Shown here: positions 8,916-24,900 of the stretch, piece after piece
Layout of the letters: every line of letters starts with the position of its first letter
Position numbering within the stretch: position 1 is the first letter of the stretch
Origin: Ulva prolifera
Lineage: Eukaryota > Chlorophyta > Ulvophyceae > Ulvales > Ulvaceae
DNA: 64,000 nt
Assembly: GCA_023078555.1 (NCBI GenBank)
Contig: CM041197.1
Coordinates: forward strand, 8,898,842-8,962,841
Reading direction: 5' to 3'
Position numbers and translations under genes: made by a program
Notes under the pieces: generated by a model
What the model saw: only the letters and a program-made list of their open reading frames with translations
Told to the model about the DNA's origin: nothing
Database searches by the model: none

Positions 8916-9961
8916 CTGAGTTGGGTCATCGGGCCCGATGGGAAAAATTTCCCGATTTATCGGGCCCGATTTGAAAAATCCCGATTAATCCCCCGATCTG
9001 GTTGGCTGCGAGCTAAAATGAACTCCGATGACAGTTTTGAAGGTGTTATATGATAGATGATCATGTTTGCGGATTGTGGCAAGTTTCCGTGTAGCCAAAT
9101 TCGTTCTGTGGACAATTTTACGGCTACCTAAGCTTACAATGAACCGGTACACAAGCACGGGCGCTAAGCGCCGCAGCATTTCGCAAGATTGGAAGGCGCA
9201 TTTTGATCCTGTAGAGCGTGTGAGCGCAGACATCTCGAAGTTTAGCGTCGTTTGTAAGTATTGCTCGTGGTCTCGTCAACGAGCTGGCGCGGACGAGTGC
9301 AAGGCTCACTTGGCTGGCGTGCATCCGAAGAATGGAAATTCCTGTCCAAAAGTACCGCTAGATTTCAGGGCAAGCTTTCAAAGTGGATGTGTTGGATCAG
9401 AGCTGCAGCTGCAGCAAGCGACTGTGTCATCAGCCTTCCACAAGGCTTCACCTGATCAAGCAAGGGCAGCAGTTGGTAGATGGTTGTTTTCCTCTGGAGT
9501 TTCTTTTAATTCAATTGACAATCCAGAGTTTCAAGATGCCATTGCAAGTGTGATCAGAGCTGGACCTGGATTCCGTGTACCAACTCGAAAGACAATCAGC
9601 ACCAAAATTCTGGACCAAACATACATGGATATCAGGAAGCAATCTACTGGCTCGGTTTCCTATGGACTGCATTGTGGAGTGTCAATATACTCAGATGGAC
9701 AACCAGTCACAAATCAACTGCATCTGCATGAGCAATACATCATGAATGCAATATTGTAATTGTTGTATTGTATTGTAGCATCGTGGTCCGGTTTGTATGT
9801 TTCCTGTGGTATCCTGCTGCTTCATAACACTAATATGCACCAAGCTGGCCACATCCCCCAAAAATCGATTTTCTGATCCGGATTTGTCCAAACAAATCCC
9901 GATTTATCGGGCCCGATTTGCAAAATCCCGACATCGGGAGATCGGGGGCGACCCAACCCAG
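8916..9961 (+). mobile_element. hAT-1: deleted hAT DNA transposon with 8-bp target duplication
   Basis: This 1046-bp element has inverted ends CTGAGTTGGGTC / CTGGGTTGGGTC and an exact 8-bp duplication ACCGCTAC at 8908-8915 and 9962-9969, diagnostic of hAT. Just inside the ends are subterminal repeats built on CGGGCCCGAT and CCCGATTTATCGGGCC in both orientations. It sits inside the decayed copia RNase H gene. It encodes only the N-terminal part of a transposase, so it is non-autonomous. Confidence 0.92.
9139..9759 (+). CDS. hAT-1 truncated transposase (BED zinc finger plus start of DUF659-like region)
   Basis: This 206-residue frame begins MNRYTSTGAKRRSISQDW. A BED-type zinc finger is visible at about residues 20-75: the aromatic WKAHFDPV, the pair CKYC, and a distal pair with CKAHLAGVHP. 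Residues 110-190 (AVGRWLFSSGVSFNSID, then RAGPGFRVPTRKTISTKILD) match the segment that follows the BED finger in many hAT transposases. The frame then ends after a short unrelated tail. The DDE/RNase-H catalytic core and C-terminal hATC dimerisation domain are absent, so the product might bind transposon ends but cannot transpose them. Confidence 0.75.
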   Translation: MNRYTSTGAKRRSISQDWKAHFDPVERVSADISKFSVVCKYCSWSRQRAGADECKAHLAGVHPKNGNSCPKVPLDFRASFQSGCVGSELQLQQATVSSAFHKASPDQARAAVGRWLFSSGVSFNSIDNPEFQDAIASVIRAGPGFRVPTRKTISTKILDQTYMDIRKQSTGSVSYGLHCGVSIYSDGQPVTNQLHLHEQYIMNAIL

Positions 9962-10309
9962 ACCGCTACAGACGATGTCATTGGCCTTCTTAAACTTCTT
10001 GAGGTCGACATGCGCGCCATCCCCAAGCTTGTTCCACTCGTCTGTGACAACCTTGCGTCCACCAAGGTTCTAGTTAACGTTAACCGGGTACCCGGTGAAA
10101 TCCTCGAAGATGAAATACATCGAGATTTACTATCATGTTGTGCGTGAGCGTGTGGCTACAGGAATCTTCCACGTGCATCTGGTGACCACACATGAGCAGT
10201 TGGTAGACTGCTTCACCACACCACTCGCAACTCCCAAGCTCCAAGAAGGCCGTCGCCGATTGTGCCTTCGGCGAGCCCAGCAATATGCTGTCTTAGTCAA
10301 TTACCCGTA

Positions 10310-11783
10310 AATCCTCACACCATTGGTGTAGGTCGGGGAGGTTGTTGCATCAGTGGCAGTACAACCGGTGCAAGCAAGCCTTGCGTTGCGTGTTTCCCGT
10401 GAGTAGCTCGGTTTTCTCCTGCGAATGAATGTTTTGATCTAGCTGTACTTGCGGTGGCGTTGAACTATGGCATGTACGTCACCGGGGGAGTGTCAGGAAT
10501 GTAATGTGGTTAGAGTGACTGGCCATGCATGTCTTCGACACATAGCGGATTAGCCCAACAGCAGTGGCTGGTGCGCTGCCTTAGATTGATCGACAATATC
10601 TCAGTAACTACCCTTCGTCAATATGCATGCTCGCCTTTACCCCAAATCTTAACACCTTTGTCTTCCTCAAGCATTTTCGCTCATGACAGGTGCAAGAGGT
10701 CCATCGACGCCGGTGCTTTGCGCTTTTTATCAGTGTTGTATGTCTTTGAAACAATACTGAGCGCCTTCCTGGCCTCTTCTGCGACCTCGGGACGGACCGC
10801 CAAGATACAGCGCCTGCATACTATAGATTTACGAATACACCATGCGAATGACGGAGCCATTGGCATCCAAGATACTCCACCCGTTCCTGAGCTGCTCGAG
10901 ACCCTCGATATCCTCTCCGGTGAATGATTTAGATCAACGCGCGCGTTGACCCTTTGTGTGCAAGTGACGATGGAGGGGTTGCACTGCCGGTACGTATACG
11001 CCTGGCATGTGATACAGGCAGCATCCAATTCGGAGCGGCAGTGCATGCAAGCTGTGGAGCATTGCTCGAGCGGTGCCTTCCCCGTTTGAAGTAGTCTGCC
11101 GCAAGCTTGCCCTCACTCATGAGTTGATATCATGATTGATCAAATGGAGAGCCTCGTGGTGGAGTCATTCTCTGGCGACTACAAATTCACTGTGAGCAAA
11201 CGAACTTAGCTAGATCTGAGACCGACTCCATGGAGTACCTCCCTGCTGCCCGGAGGGTTTTTTTGTGTATGTGGGACCCGCACCGAGGCAGCAGCAGCCT
11301 GCAGTCTACCCCCGACGCCTGCCAATTGGATTGCAAGTCCAATGTAGCATTCCATGGCGAATACCAGTTCATCCCCTAGAGAGCTTGATGCTGTACCGCC
11401 TTTCCAGGTTCAGGACTTAGATTGAACCAAATGCGGATCTGTGGCACTGCTGCGCATGCATTTGGGTACGTGAAAGGCTGGTGGCTGCCAGTGCAGACAC
11501 GCAGGACCAGGTGCACATGTGCGGTGGGACCCACCTTGCGGGACCGGACTACCGTCGGGTCTGCCATGCATCGCACGGGCTGAACTGCGTGTAGAATCGG
11601 TCGAATGAGTTGTTTTGAGGTATCCAGTGAGGCCGCTGATGTGAGCCGACGTCGAACTCCTTGAGGACCTTCACTCTCCTGTAGCCGTGTCAGAAATAGA
11701 ACCCGTTTAGCGCGCAGATATACACCACATCTTACGGTTATCTAGGTTTATATTGTAAGTCTGCTCGGTCCTGAGTGTCGGCC
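10310..11783. other. Intergenic DNA with possible LTR start
   Basis: No gene is recognised. At 10482-10505 the run CCGGGGGAG followed by TGTCAGGAATG has the form of a polypurine tract joined to an LTR, and would be the 3' LTR start of the decayed copia upstream; its end cannot be placed. The remainder up to the TEF5-like start shows only short open frames and presumably includes that gene's promoter. No TATA box is evident. Confidence 0.4.
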
Positions 11784-13202
11784 ATGTCGTCCATGTTTGC
11801 GCTCACAGCAAGGCCTTGCGTCTCCGCGAGGAGGGCAACGCCTGTTTGCTCCGCGAACTCGGGTTTCGGTGGCGCCGGTGCATCGGGAAAACAGAGCGCG
11901 TCCAGCAGGCGTAGTCGGCCAAATCGTGTACTAGATGTGCGCCCTCGCCATTTTCTTGAACCGCACTGCGCTGGTATGCCAGCCGTGCCATCGCGAAGCT
12001 TGCAGCCTGCATTAATGTGCTCGAATGTTTCAACAGCAGAGCTAAATAGCCAGTATTGCTTGTATCTTCACTCTGTGGGAAGGATGCTGTATCTGCAGCG
12101 CAGAGACAGCACATGCCGTATGTGACAAATGCATCTAGAGGTGCCAACCGGAGCCTCGACGAAGCATGACCAACCAAGGAAATATGCCAACCCGTGGCAC
12201 GGAGTTTGCATGTGCGAGTCTCAGCTGCTGACTACGGCGTGGCGTGGTGTGCAGGAGATGAGCGAGAGTGAAGAGGAGCGCATGGGCCCAGGTGTGATCA
12301 TCAGACGATCAGGCAAGCCCATCGGGCAGTACTGGTTCAAAATAGCCGACATGGACATTTTCAAGCCAGGAAAACCGACTGCAGTGGCACGGACCCAGAC
12401 TGGTGCGGCCTTACCCCCAAACGCCAGCTCACTGAGACGGGTGCAAAGCACACCTGCCATGACGCATCGCCCCCTGCATCACCTTCAAGGACCAGAAAGT
12501 CAGCTTCAGCCATTACAAGTAACGTGTACTCAAGCAGTGAAGCTGCAGCTTGTGCTCCAGGCTGCGTTCAAGCACACGCATCTGCCGGCACGCCTGCAGA
12601 ACACAGATTACGACATGCTCAGCGCTGCCCTGTCCCTGCAGGCCGCGACCTAGTGCTGTACCAGATAGGAGACGCCGTGTACTGCTCGCAGGCGGCCTCC
12701 ACTGCGTACGAGTTCCCCCTCATTGACGCCAACATCGACGCAGGCGGCGCCGACGGGCCCGAGATCACGGTGCGCCTTGACCTCTGCCTCCTCGCCTGCT
12801 TGTTCTGATGAACTGGGTGCGGCCAACGCCTGCTGGCCTGGTGTCTCTCGCCCGACCAGGCGCGCTCCTCCACACCCTGCGGCAGACGCGGCAGCACAGC
12901 ATCACCCCCCTCCCGCACTGGGGGGAACACTCGCCCCACACAGCCTCACTCTTGCCGCCGACGCAGCCAGTGCGGCGCCACATGAGGTCCAGACGGCGTG
13001 GCGTGCTGTTCAGGTGCCGCTGGATGGGACTCGGTACAACCTCAAGACGGGCGAGGTGCTCGAGTGGTGCCCGAAGAACAACCCCCTGCGGGCCTTCCTC
13101 GGCGCGATCAAGAGCGTCACGACGCCCAAGCCACTGCCGGTGTTTGACTGCGTTGTCACCGACGCCGATGAGATCTACGTCAAGCTCACCAAGCAATCGT
13201 AG
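11784..13202 (+). CDS. PSB33/TEF5-like plastid protein with Rieske-like fold (4 exons)
   Basis: The proposed exons are 11784-11936, 12255-12402, 12642-12769 and 13014-13202, giving 205 residues with all junctions in phase. Donors are GTGCGC, GTGCGG and GTGCGC; acceptors end TGCAG or TTCAG. An alternative donor at 11928 would drop three residues. The first 30-35 residues (MSSMFALTARPCVSARRATP, rich in Ala/Ser/Arg) look like a chloroplast transit peptide. The mature part contains GQYWFKIADMDIFKPGK, LVLYQIGDAVYCSQAASTAY, VPLDGTRYNLKTGEVLEWCP and KNNPLRAFLGAIK, the pattern of the thylakoid protein PSB33 (TEF5 in Chlamydomonas), which stabilises photosystem II and its light-harvesting antenna. The Cys-X-His pairs that bind a Rieske 2Fe-2S cluster are absent, as in that family. 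It converges with SQD1. The family assignment rests on recalled motifs; the gene model is firmer than the name. Confidence 0.72.
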
Positions 13203-14103
13203 CCTGCGCCCGGTTTTGAAACGCAGATCAGTGGCAGCACAGACAGCGGGTTTCACATGGCCCCAGTGGCTTTCATATGGCCCTAGTGGCTTTCATGTGG
13301 CCCCAGTGGCTTTCATGTGGCCATACAAGCCGAGCCTACCACTCAGGTGCCTCTGGTCACACCGACGTGGGAACGTGGTGGCAGTACATAAAGACCCCGT
13401 ATGTTTTGTGGTGCCAGCGCTCCTATTTCGTGTGTCACTTTCGAGCGGATGGGGGAGTGAATGTTGCCCTTTCACAGGCAGCGGTAATGTGGTGAAAGCG
13501 CAGGTGTGTCGCAGCTGTCATTTCGGCGATAGCTACGTGTTGCAGCCTGTGACGTGTGTTAACTGGTGCCCATGACCAATCACTACGGCGACCCTTCTCA
13601 TGCAACAGCACCTCGCATTCTTGTGTAACACTGCATTGCCGCTACATGCATGCTCGGGTGTCCAGCACACTCTATACAATATGCACCACACACACAAACA
13701 AACACAGTGTGTCAAACACATGCGTTCTCACGCATCCACCCGCACCCGTCCTCCTCCAAGCCACGGCATCGCCTGCTAGCCACACGTACCAGCCACAGCA
13801 ATCTCACAAGAGTCGGCAAGCATGCATCCAGCGGCGAGGTCTCTCACATTACCGATAGCACGTCCCCCCCATCAGGGCAAGTGGCAGGTGGCCCGGGTGT
13901 GGTGCGGGTGGCCCGCGTACCTGGCCCGCCCCCGCACACACAATGACGTCAGATCAACAGCATATCGCATCACTGAACTACAGGCCGCACGCCTCTGCGC
14001 AGGCGCCCCGGCTGTCCTCCTGCGGCAGCCCACGCCAGGGCTTACGACGCAGAGACGGCGGCCCCTAACCTGGGGTTTATAACACCTGGGACAGGCGCCG
14101 CCC
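13203..14103. other. Convergent intergenic region between TEF5-like gene and SQD1
   Basis: This holds the two 3' ends. A TGTAA poly(A) signal for the plus-strand gene is at 13624-13628, about 420 bp after its stop. I found no TGTAA on the minus strand between 14103 and 13630 for SQD1. A short minisatellite lies at 13257-13318. Confidence 0.6.
13257..13318 (+). repeat. 20-bp minisatellite, three units, in the 3' UTR of the TEF5-like gene
   Basis: Three near-identical 20-bp units of the form TGGCCCCAGTGGCTTTCATG are adjacent, with a further partial start. They begin about 55 bp after the stop codon. Confidence 0.85.
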
Positions 14104-18160
<4,057 letters not shown>

Positions 18161-21100
18161 GCTACAGTTTCTGCTGAGACTGTGTCCCCCATCATGCTGG
18201 CGGATCCACACAAATCACACGAAATCACACGAGCACGCAGCATACAGGTGCTGTATTCCTATCTCTGGGACGAGGAGGCTGAGCAGGCTACTGTCATGAG
18301 CGGAGGCTTGCCCAGGGCCACAGCTACACAACGATACGGATGCTGCACATGGCTCAGACACCTAGGGAGGAGATATGCGTATATTCCCGCAACACCGATG
18401 ACGATCCCCAGCAACATGAGCCCCTACAATGTCGAGTCATTCCCCATCCTGCATCTCGAGATTGCGGAGCATTTTCGTGCCGTGGTCATGCTTGCTTGCA
18501 CCTGTCCGCAAAAAGCAACAAACAAGCGTGAAATGCGAAATGTAGGGCCAGTGTGCCAGCTTTTCCAGGCTGTAAAGGCCCTTCAACTTTGCCAGCTCTA
18601 CTATAATTGTCCGAACCAGCGTTGCCGCACCGTTGGTCGCCGCGTTCGCGCCACTGCCCTGGTGCCTGCAGGGTGGCCTGATTTTACGCAAGCATGCGTA
18701 CAAACATCACGCTGTTCAGCGATAAAGTTGAGCTTGAAACTCATTGACGAGGAAGCATACCGCATGCCGATTGGCAACCGCGCTGCACGGAGGTGGTGCA
18801 CATCGAACCTGCACAGTTGCTACCCTTACACAAACAATACAAACTACCACAAAATAAGGATGCGGGACCAACACAAAAGCGCAGTACCTGCCATGTGATA
18901 TACAATGCTGTTTCCCGTGCAAAGATGCTGTCGTTGGTCACCGGAAAGATCCCCGGGCAGGCAACGCTACTGTGAGGTATCCCACAGGCGGTAGAAAGCC
19001 TGTTCAAAATGGCTTCAAATCTCGTGGGATCCCGCAGCCCATTCCCAGTAGTGCTGGCGACGCAGTGCGGCGGACTGCTGGATTTGTCCGCACGTGCGCT
19101 GCTCCCCCACGCCACAGTTTGACCACGCGCAGTGTTGCCTCCGCGACAGACAGTCCCCTCCGCTCCACACAAGCCACCGACAGAGCCATGTGACTGACCA
19201 GCTCCCGGTAATTGATCGTACCGCGAGCCAGCTCTGGGATGTCGTCACACGATCAGCATTTGGCTGTGAATCGTACGTCATGTGGAACAGGGAGGACCAG
19301 TAGCTGCTTGCTGGTGCTTCCCCGCATCATGCATCGTGCAAAGGGACGTCAACAGAGGTACCCCGCCGTGTCACGCTCGAGAACATACATACCTTCACAT
19401 CAAGCCTGCCCTGCTGCCGCACTACAAGAATGACTTGACCAGTGACAGGCACTCGGAGGGCTGTTTGGTGAGCTCTCCCGGGTGATCGAGCGCGACTTCA
19501 GCGCCACTCGAATAGCTATGTTGCGACTACCGTGGTCGCCGATCGTGCGATATGTTGTACCTATGTGTATCTGCGGGTGTCCGGTACGGGCCTGCGCGTT
19601 CTGGGTGATGCATGTGGATTGTCAGGAGCGTCTGTTTGTGTGTGCATGCCACCTGCTTCGGTCCTCGATGTTCGTGATTAGCATGCGCCGGCGTCGTCCG
19701 TCGACGTAGAGACAATTTATCTACCGATTTACGTTCTGTTTGCCTGGCACGAGTGCGTTGGCGGCATTGTGAGACTCTGTTGAGCATGGGGACACGCAGG
19801 TGAGCTGGTTCCCAGATCCGTCACCGCCTACGAATCACTAGATTCTTCGTACCCAATGACAGTCAAGTCTATCCCGCGCTTGGTGTCTGTCGATTTCGCG
19901 TGATCAAACGTGGAAGTCGCTGTCTTCGCCGGTTGTAAGTATCGTTCAGTCCATCTCGTGGCTGATAGGATGATAAACCTGGGCGTCAATAACGCTCGTA
20001 TAGGCTGCACATAGTCAAATATCTGCATTTTAATGGCTTCGGAATAGCCACAGGTGTATCATATGGCGCTTGGCCCCTCATGCGACGCGCGATTCCCGGC
20101 TGTGGTGCTCACTGCCTTCCTTTCGTCACCTTTGTTATCGCGTATATCGGTCTACGCTGCGCCCATGGACACACTACAGATCATTGTTGTTCCCAAGTGT
20201 GTCGTCTCGCCTTCGCTGTATGTCGAGCCGGGCGCGTTCTGGCGAGGCCGACTTGGATCGAGCTTTCCCAGGACGCACATCAGGCATGCCCCTCGCTCGA
20301 CGAGTCTCCGCTCGCGCCAGAAACGGGGTACATCTTAATAATGTAACTAAAGTTTGATGTTTCTCCTCTTCTGCGTCTCTGTATCGTCTTCTGTGGACGG
20401 ATCGCGTTGCCCGGAAGTCGTTGCGGGTGGGTTTTTGCTCTGTCCATGGTAATTGGGCTTCCGGGTAATGCCGACGGGGAGCGGAAATCACACAGGATGC
20501 ATCATTTCATCGTGTAGCGTCGCATACATGCATCATTAAGTATTGGTATGATCACAGACAAATTACAGCTCGTGTCGCGCCGATCACCCATCGCCGCTGC
20601 GAAGTGGCAGTATGCCACCAATCGCCTACCGGGAATCCCCATCAGCTCTACAACTTTGTCACATCACATATCGTCGCCATGGCGCAATGGTTGCCGCTCT
20701 GCACAAGCTCTGGTATACGAGGGCCGGCATCCGGCAACCAGGCCTGCGCTTTGTAGGCGGATCAGCATGAAACGTAAATCAGGCAGAGACAACTATGGGC
20801 GAAACTCTCTCTTCTTCTACTTGACTCCTATTACGACCAGCAGACGGTTGCTTGTGTTCAAAGACGTTGTTGTCGTGCCGTATCCAGCTGTTGCCTGCAA
20901 ATGGGATGCTTTCAGAGGCATAGCAGTCACCACGACGTGCCATCGTGCTCATCATAGTGCACAACTGCTGAAAATTGCATCACAGGCGGGAGTAATCCTC
21001 ACCTTCAGCTTGTGGTGGCAGGCCAATGGTGGCTGCATCTGCTACCTCAGGCTTCTCATTTGCCAGACTGCTCATGCAGCCGTTGCCCTGCACCAATCCT

Positions 21101-21266
21101 CATGTCTTGAAGCAGCCGTACACTGTCAGCCTCATGTCAGCGCCAGTGTTGACTGCGTGCAACACATCTTTTGCAGAAGCATACCTAGTATGGCGGGCCA
21201 GCTGTAGGTTGTCGGCCAGGCTGTAGTGTACTGAAGCAGAAGCTAATCATTCGTGAAGGCACCTGT
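18161..21266. other. 3.1 kb without a recognisable gene, upstream of SQD1
   Basis: Open frames of 238 codons (18182-18898, +) and 219 codons (20548-21207, +) exist but show no domain, low complexity or codon signal I recognise. The minus strand near 18417-18362 reads a hydrophobic MLLGIVIGVAGIYAYLLP that could be a membrane helix or a chance frame. The minus strand at 21240-21000 reads coding-like text (LADNLQLARHTRYASAKDVL, later SSLANEKPEVADAATIGLPP) separated by an in-frame TGA. The SQD1 promoter and first exon should lie in the left part of this stretch. Confidence 0.45.
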
Positions 21267-21614
21267 TGTCACAATGCATGAGCCTGCGGGCAGCAGTGTG
21301 GTGACAGGTGCACCCATGCACGGACGATCCGCGGATCCAGTGCAGGGGTAAGCCGCCAACCGAGATTGTCTCGATGTAGTGAGAGAGATCCCGCAAGGGT
21401 TTCCCGCCGTGACCTTGAGTGTTCAGTGTGCATATAAGCATGTGCACACTGAGATCTGTAACCTTTCACCTTACTGTTTCACGGTACTAGCTGTACCCTG
21501 TCTCCTCCCGCATTCCTCGGTTCTACCTCTGTGCGCAGCAGGTATGGAATGCTGGCTACCTGACCTGACCTAAGACTGCGTGTCTGACCTGACAGATAGA
21601 GTGACTTTCTGACA
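21267..21614 (+). repeat. 5' LTR of Copia-A copy 1
   Basis: The LTR begins TGTCACAATGC and ends TTTCTGACA. A TATA-like CATATAAG is at 21431-21438 and a TGTAA poly(A) signal at 21457-21461. The internal region starts TGGTATCGGTGATCG, a primer-binding site directly abutting the LTR; its first seven bases match the 3' end of initiator tRNA-Met (GATACCA). Confidence 0.94.
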
Positions 21615-21822
21615 TGGTATCGGTGATCGTTTACGTTATGTCTTTGTATGGTCTTGTTCAGGAAGTCATCGGCCAATGTCTGTGCGCAGACTCGGCGGGG
21701 CATTCCACTGTTCTGTCGGCGCTTAGACTGCGGTCAATAAGCGCAGATATCATTAACTGTCTCGTGGCATATTGTTATCAGATACAATTCGAGCAGCTGT
21801 TTCAAATGATTAGCGCTGAGAA

Positions 21823-21840
21823 AAGCGAATGCGTTCGCTT
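21823..21840 (+). other. Leader hairpin of Copia-A copy 1
   Basis: AAGCGAATGCGTTCGCTT forms a 7-bp perfect stem with loop TGCG, in the untranslated leader about 80 bp before the conserved start codon. Equivalent palindromes are at 26224-26235, 38778-38795 and 53841-53858 in other copies. Confidence 0.75.
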
Positions 21841-21921
21841 ATTTTTCCAATCCGACGGCTTGCGAGCCAAACCTTTGCTTCGTTGCTGCGCGCGACGCAC
21901 AACCGCCCGTTCTACTGTAGG

Positions 21922-24900
21922 ATGTATCAATCCAACCGCTCAGCTTCAAACTCTTCTCGCGAGGAGAATCGCGGCGAGGCTGATCAGCAGCCTATTGTCG
22001 ACAGGGGCGCTCACCAGCAGCTCCCTGGTGGAGAGCAGCCCGAGGGCATGCTGCTCCGTGATGGACGAGTGGTCCGGCCACGCTCTTCCGCTCAGACTGG
22101 GCACAGCAGTCAGCAGGTGCCCAATCCTTCTCATGTCGTGAATGATTCAAGTCACGCTGAATCGTTTATCACGCTTGAAACGTTGACCGAAGCGCTGCGA
22201 GCGTCTCGGGGACGTAACGAGCCTGATTTGACAAAGGGAAAACTGCCTGAGTGGAATCATAAGACCGAAAGTTTCGTTGCGTACGAACAGAAAGTCTTTT
22301 TGTGGTTAGGGCAATACGAGCTAGACCATCTGTTGCAGCACGCACCGTCTGCGGACGAACAGCGTGTTCATGCTAGGGCGAGGACACAGGTCCTTATGTC
22401 TTTGCCTGACGCTGATAGAACGACTGTCTATCGAATGTCGCATTTGTGCGAGGCCTGGGCCTACCTTACTGCAAAGTATAGGCCCAGCACCGAAGCCGAG
22501 ATCCACAGGTTGTGGAGCCGGTTTAATTCTTTGTCACAGAACAATAGAGATGTCGCATCTTATTGTGGTGATGTTATGAGTGTGTACACTCAACTGGAGG
22601 CACTAGGTGCCGATGTGGGCCAGCGATGGCTCAGACTCAAACTGTTAGAGGTGGGGGAGGAGTTCAATGCCGTGCGCGGCGAAGTTCTTCACTCCTCTTC
22701 TCATGTCATAATTTCACGTTTGACCGAACACGCCGATTTGCTGAAGCAACAGCGGCAGCTGCAGGCTAGGTCTGGGGCGCCCGCGGGCAAACCAGGCCAA
22801 GGCTGGCGAAAGCAACCCCGTGGTGATGGTCCTGTGGTCGCCGCTCTTGGGGCTGGCCAGGCTCCTCGCGAGGAGACCAGGACCTGTTTCTTCTGCAAGA
22901 AGAAAGGACATTTGCGTGCGAACTGCCCCCAACGCAAACAGGCTGCGGCCAAAGATGTGTGTGCGGTTGAGATGCCTGAGCAATATCCAATGCCTGACGC
23001 GTCTCTGCCATGGAACATTATTGTAGATAGTGGGTCGGACATGCACATAGTAGGGAATCGTGAAATGTTCACTGAGTACGGTCCGTGTCAGAAAGTTGCC
23101 AATCTCGCGGGACCTGGGCAGCTTTCTATCATGGACAGGGGAACCATTTTGGTGAACCTGGGTACTTACGTGGATAAGCATGGTCAAAATCATCCGTTAG
23201 ATGTCGAGATCCCTGGTGTATACTATGCTCCCGAATGTCCGTACAACCTGCTTAGTACAATGTGTCTTAGACGCGAGCAAATGTTCCTAGACACGCGTAG
23301 AAATGTGTTGTATGTCCCGGGTCTTGGTGACATGGCCACCGACGTAGAAGATGACGTCAAATGTCAGGAACTAGATGTTGATGGTCACCCTGTGTTTGCG
23401 TTCAAAATGGCTGTGGAAACTAAGCCCATTCTCGTCGGTGGGCCTGTCAATAGGGGGGTGGTCTGGTCTAACCAGAGCAGTCCGACCTGCATGGTCGCGG
23501 ACCAGCAACAATGGCATCATGTGGCAGTTGCGGCTGTTGATCTTGCGCGCCCCAATGCTGGGGGGGCCGAGGTCCCACATGATGCGTATTTGCTGAACCC
23601 TGCTTTTATCGCACATTTGTCTTTTCACCAGTCGAACTGGGTGCTCAAGCGTATGCAGTCGAACGCTGAGTTTTATGGTGGTTTGAATTTGAGTGTCGAT
23701 TCCGAACCTTTCGGAAATAGATGTCATGGCTGCAGAATTGGCAAAGTACCTGCGGGTAAATTCTCTGCCAATGACCGTGAGCTCATGGGCCAGGCGAAAT
23801 ACCCTGGCGAGCAACTGCATGCCGATCTAGCTGGTCCTGTCACTCCAGTAGGAATTGGAGGTGTGAAATATGTCTTGTTTGTGATGTGTGCTTTTACTCG
23901 TTATACTTTCGTGGTCGGTCTGCGCAAAAAGAGTGAGGCTGCGGCCATGATCTCTTATATCATAGAGCGCATTAGGGTAAATGTGGTGAAGCCAGGTGAA
24001 CCGGGTGTGCGCATCCTTCACACTGACAAAGGGGGAGAGTTTATGGTCGAGGCCTTAAAGCTCTACCTCCAACGTCGCGGCATCACTCACCGCACTACCC
24101 CCACAGCTGATCATCGCTGTAATGGCATGATCGAGCGGAGGATAGGAGTCGCCTTTGAGGCACTCCGTGCTGTGCTGCTTGCGAGTGGCCTCCCTCTGTT
24201 CCTGTGGATTGAATGCCTTGCCAGTGTTGTCCATGGTCACAATCTGACGCCGTGTTCGGCGCTGTACCATGACAAGCTGGCACGTATCCTGAAATCCCAG
24301 AAAGCTCAGATGGCCATAAACGCTGCGGCGGATGTGGCTGAGGCTGAAAAGGGTCAAGGAAAGCGCATGGAAAAGGCCGAGCGCGACAAGTTGAAAGAGG
24401 AGGAGCAACGCAAGTATAAATTGCTTGCAAGTACTGAGTTAGATGAGTTTCTAGTGCGGTCGTGTGATAAGGATATAATTCCTTATATGTCTTTTTTCAG
24501 GGACACCTCCGTTGAGGTGTTCCAGGATTTGCTGCAGCAGCAGCGTCCATGGGGGGTTGAGGTGTATGCATATCCCAGGGATGACAAGCTGCGGAAGTTG
24601 TCCCCTAGGGGTGTGTTAGCACATTGGGTCGGGGCTGGGCTGGGCCCCAGCATGCAGCGTGTGTACGCCCAGGATGTTCCTGGGGGTAGGGTGTTTGTTG
24701 TGCGCCAGATCATGTGCACTGCGGATCAGATGATCCGCCACGTACGAAAGTACGATGCGTCCGCCGTTGTGGACAAGAGAGAACCTGCGGAGTTCGCGAA
24801 CTCCTACACGGTTGTCTTTGAGGGGGATAACGAGGGTGAACGTGTGACAGACAGCGATGTTCCTGATTTCCTGTCTGACCACACATATGATGGGGGAGTG

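Larger units (their letters stand above)
8760..10309 (+). pseudogene. Decayed copia-type RNase H gene, split by hAT-1
   Basis: Before the hAT-1 insertion one frame reads a degraded GTKKQSCIAKSTMAEEYIAA segment. After it come LLKLLEVDMRAIPKLVPLVC, DNLASTKVLVNVN and, in a shifted frame, YIEIYYHVVRERVATGIFHV followed by THEQLVDCFTTPLATPKLQE. These are the RNase H motifs of copia polyproteins in their usual order (xxKQ..STAEAEYIA, CDNxSA, IDIRYHFVRE, EQLADxxTKPL). Stops and frameshifts show that it is old. Its family differs from Copia-A and Copia-D. Confidence 0.75.

Noticed and set aside
18182-18898. 238-codon plus-strand gene upstream of SQD1
   Set aside because: No domain, no splice or start support, unusual Cys/His-rich composition; probably chance in GC-rich DNA and overlapping the likely SQD1 5' region.
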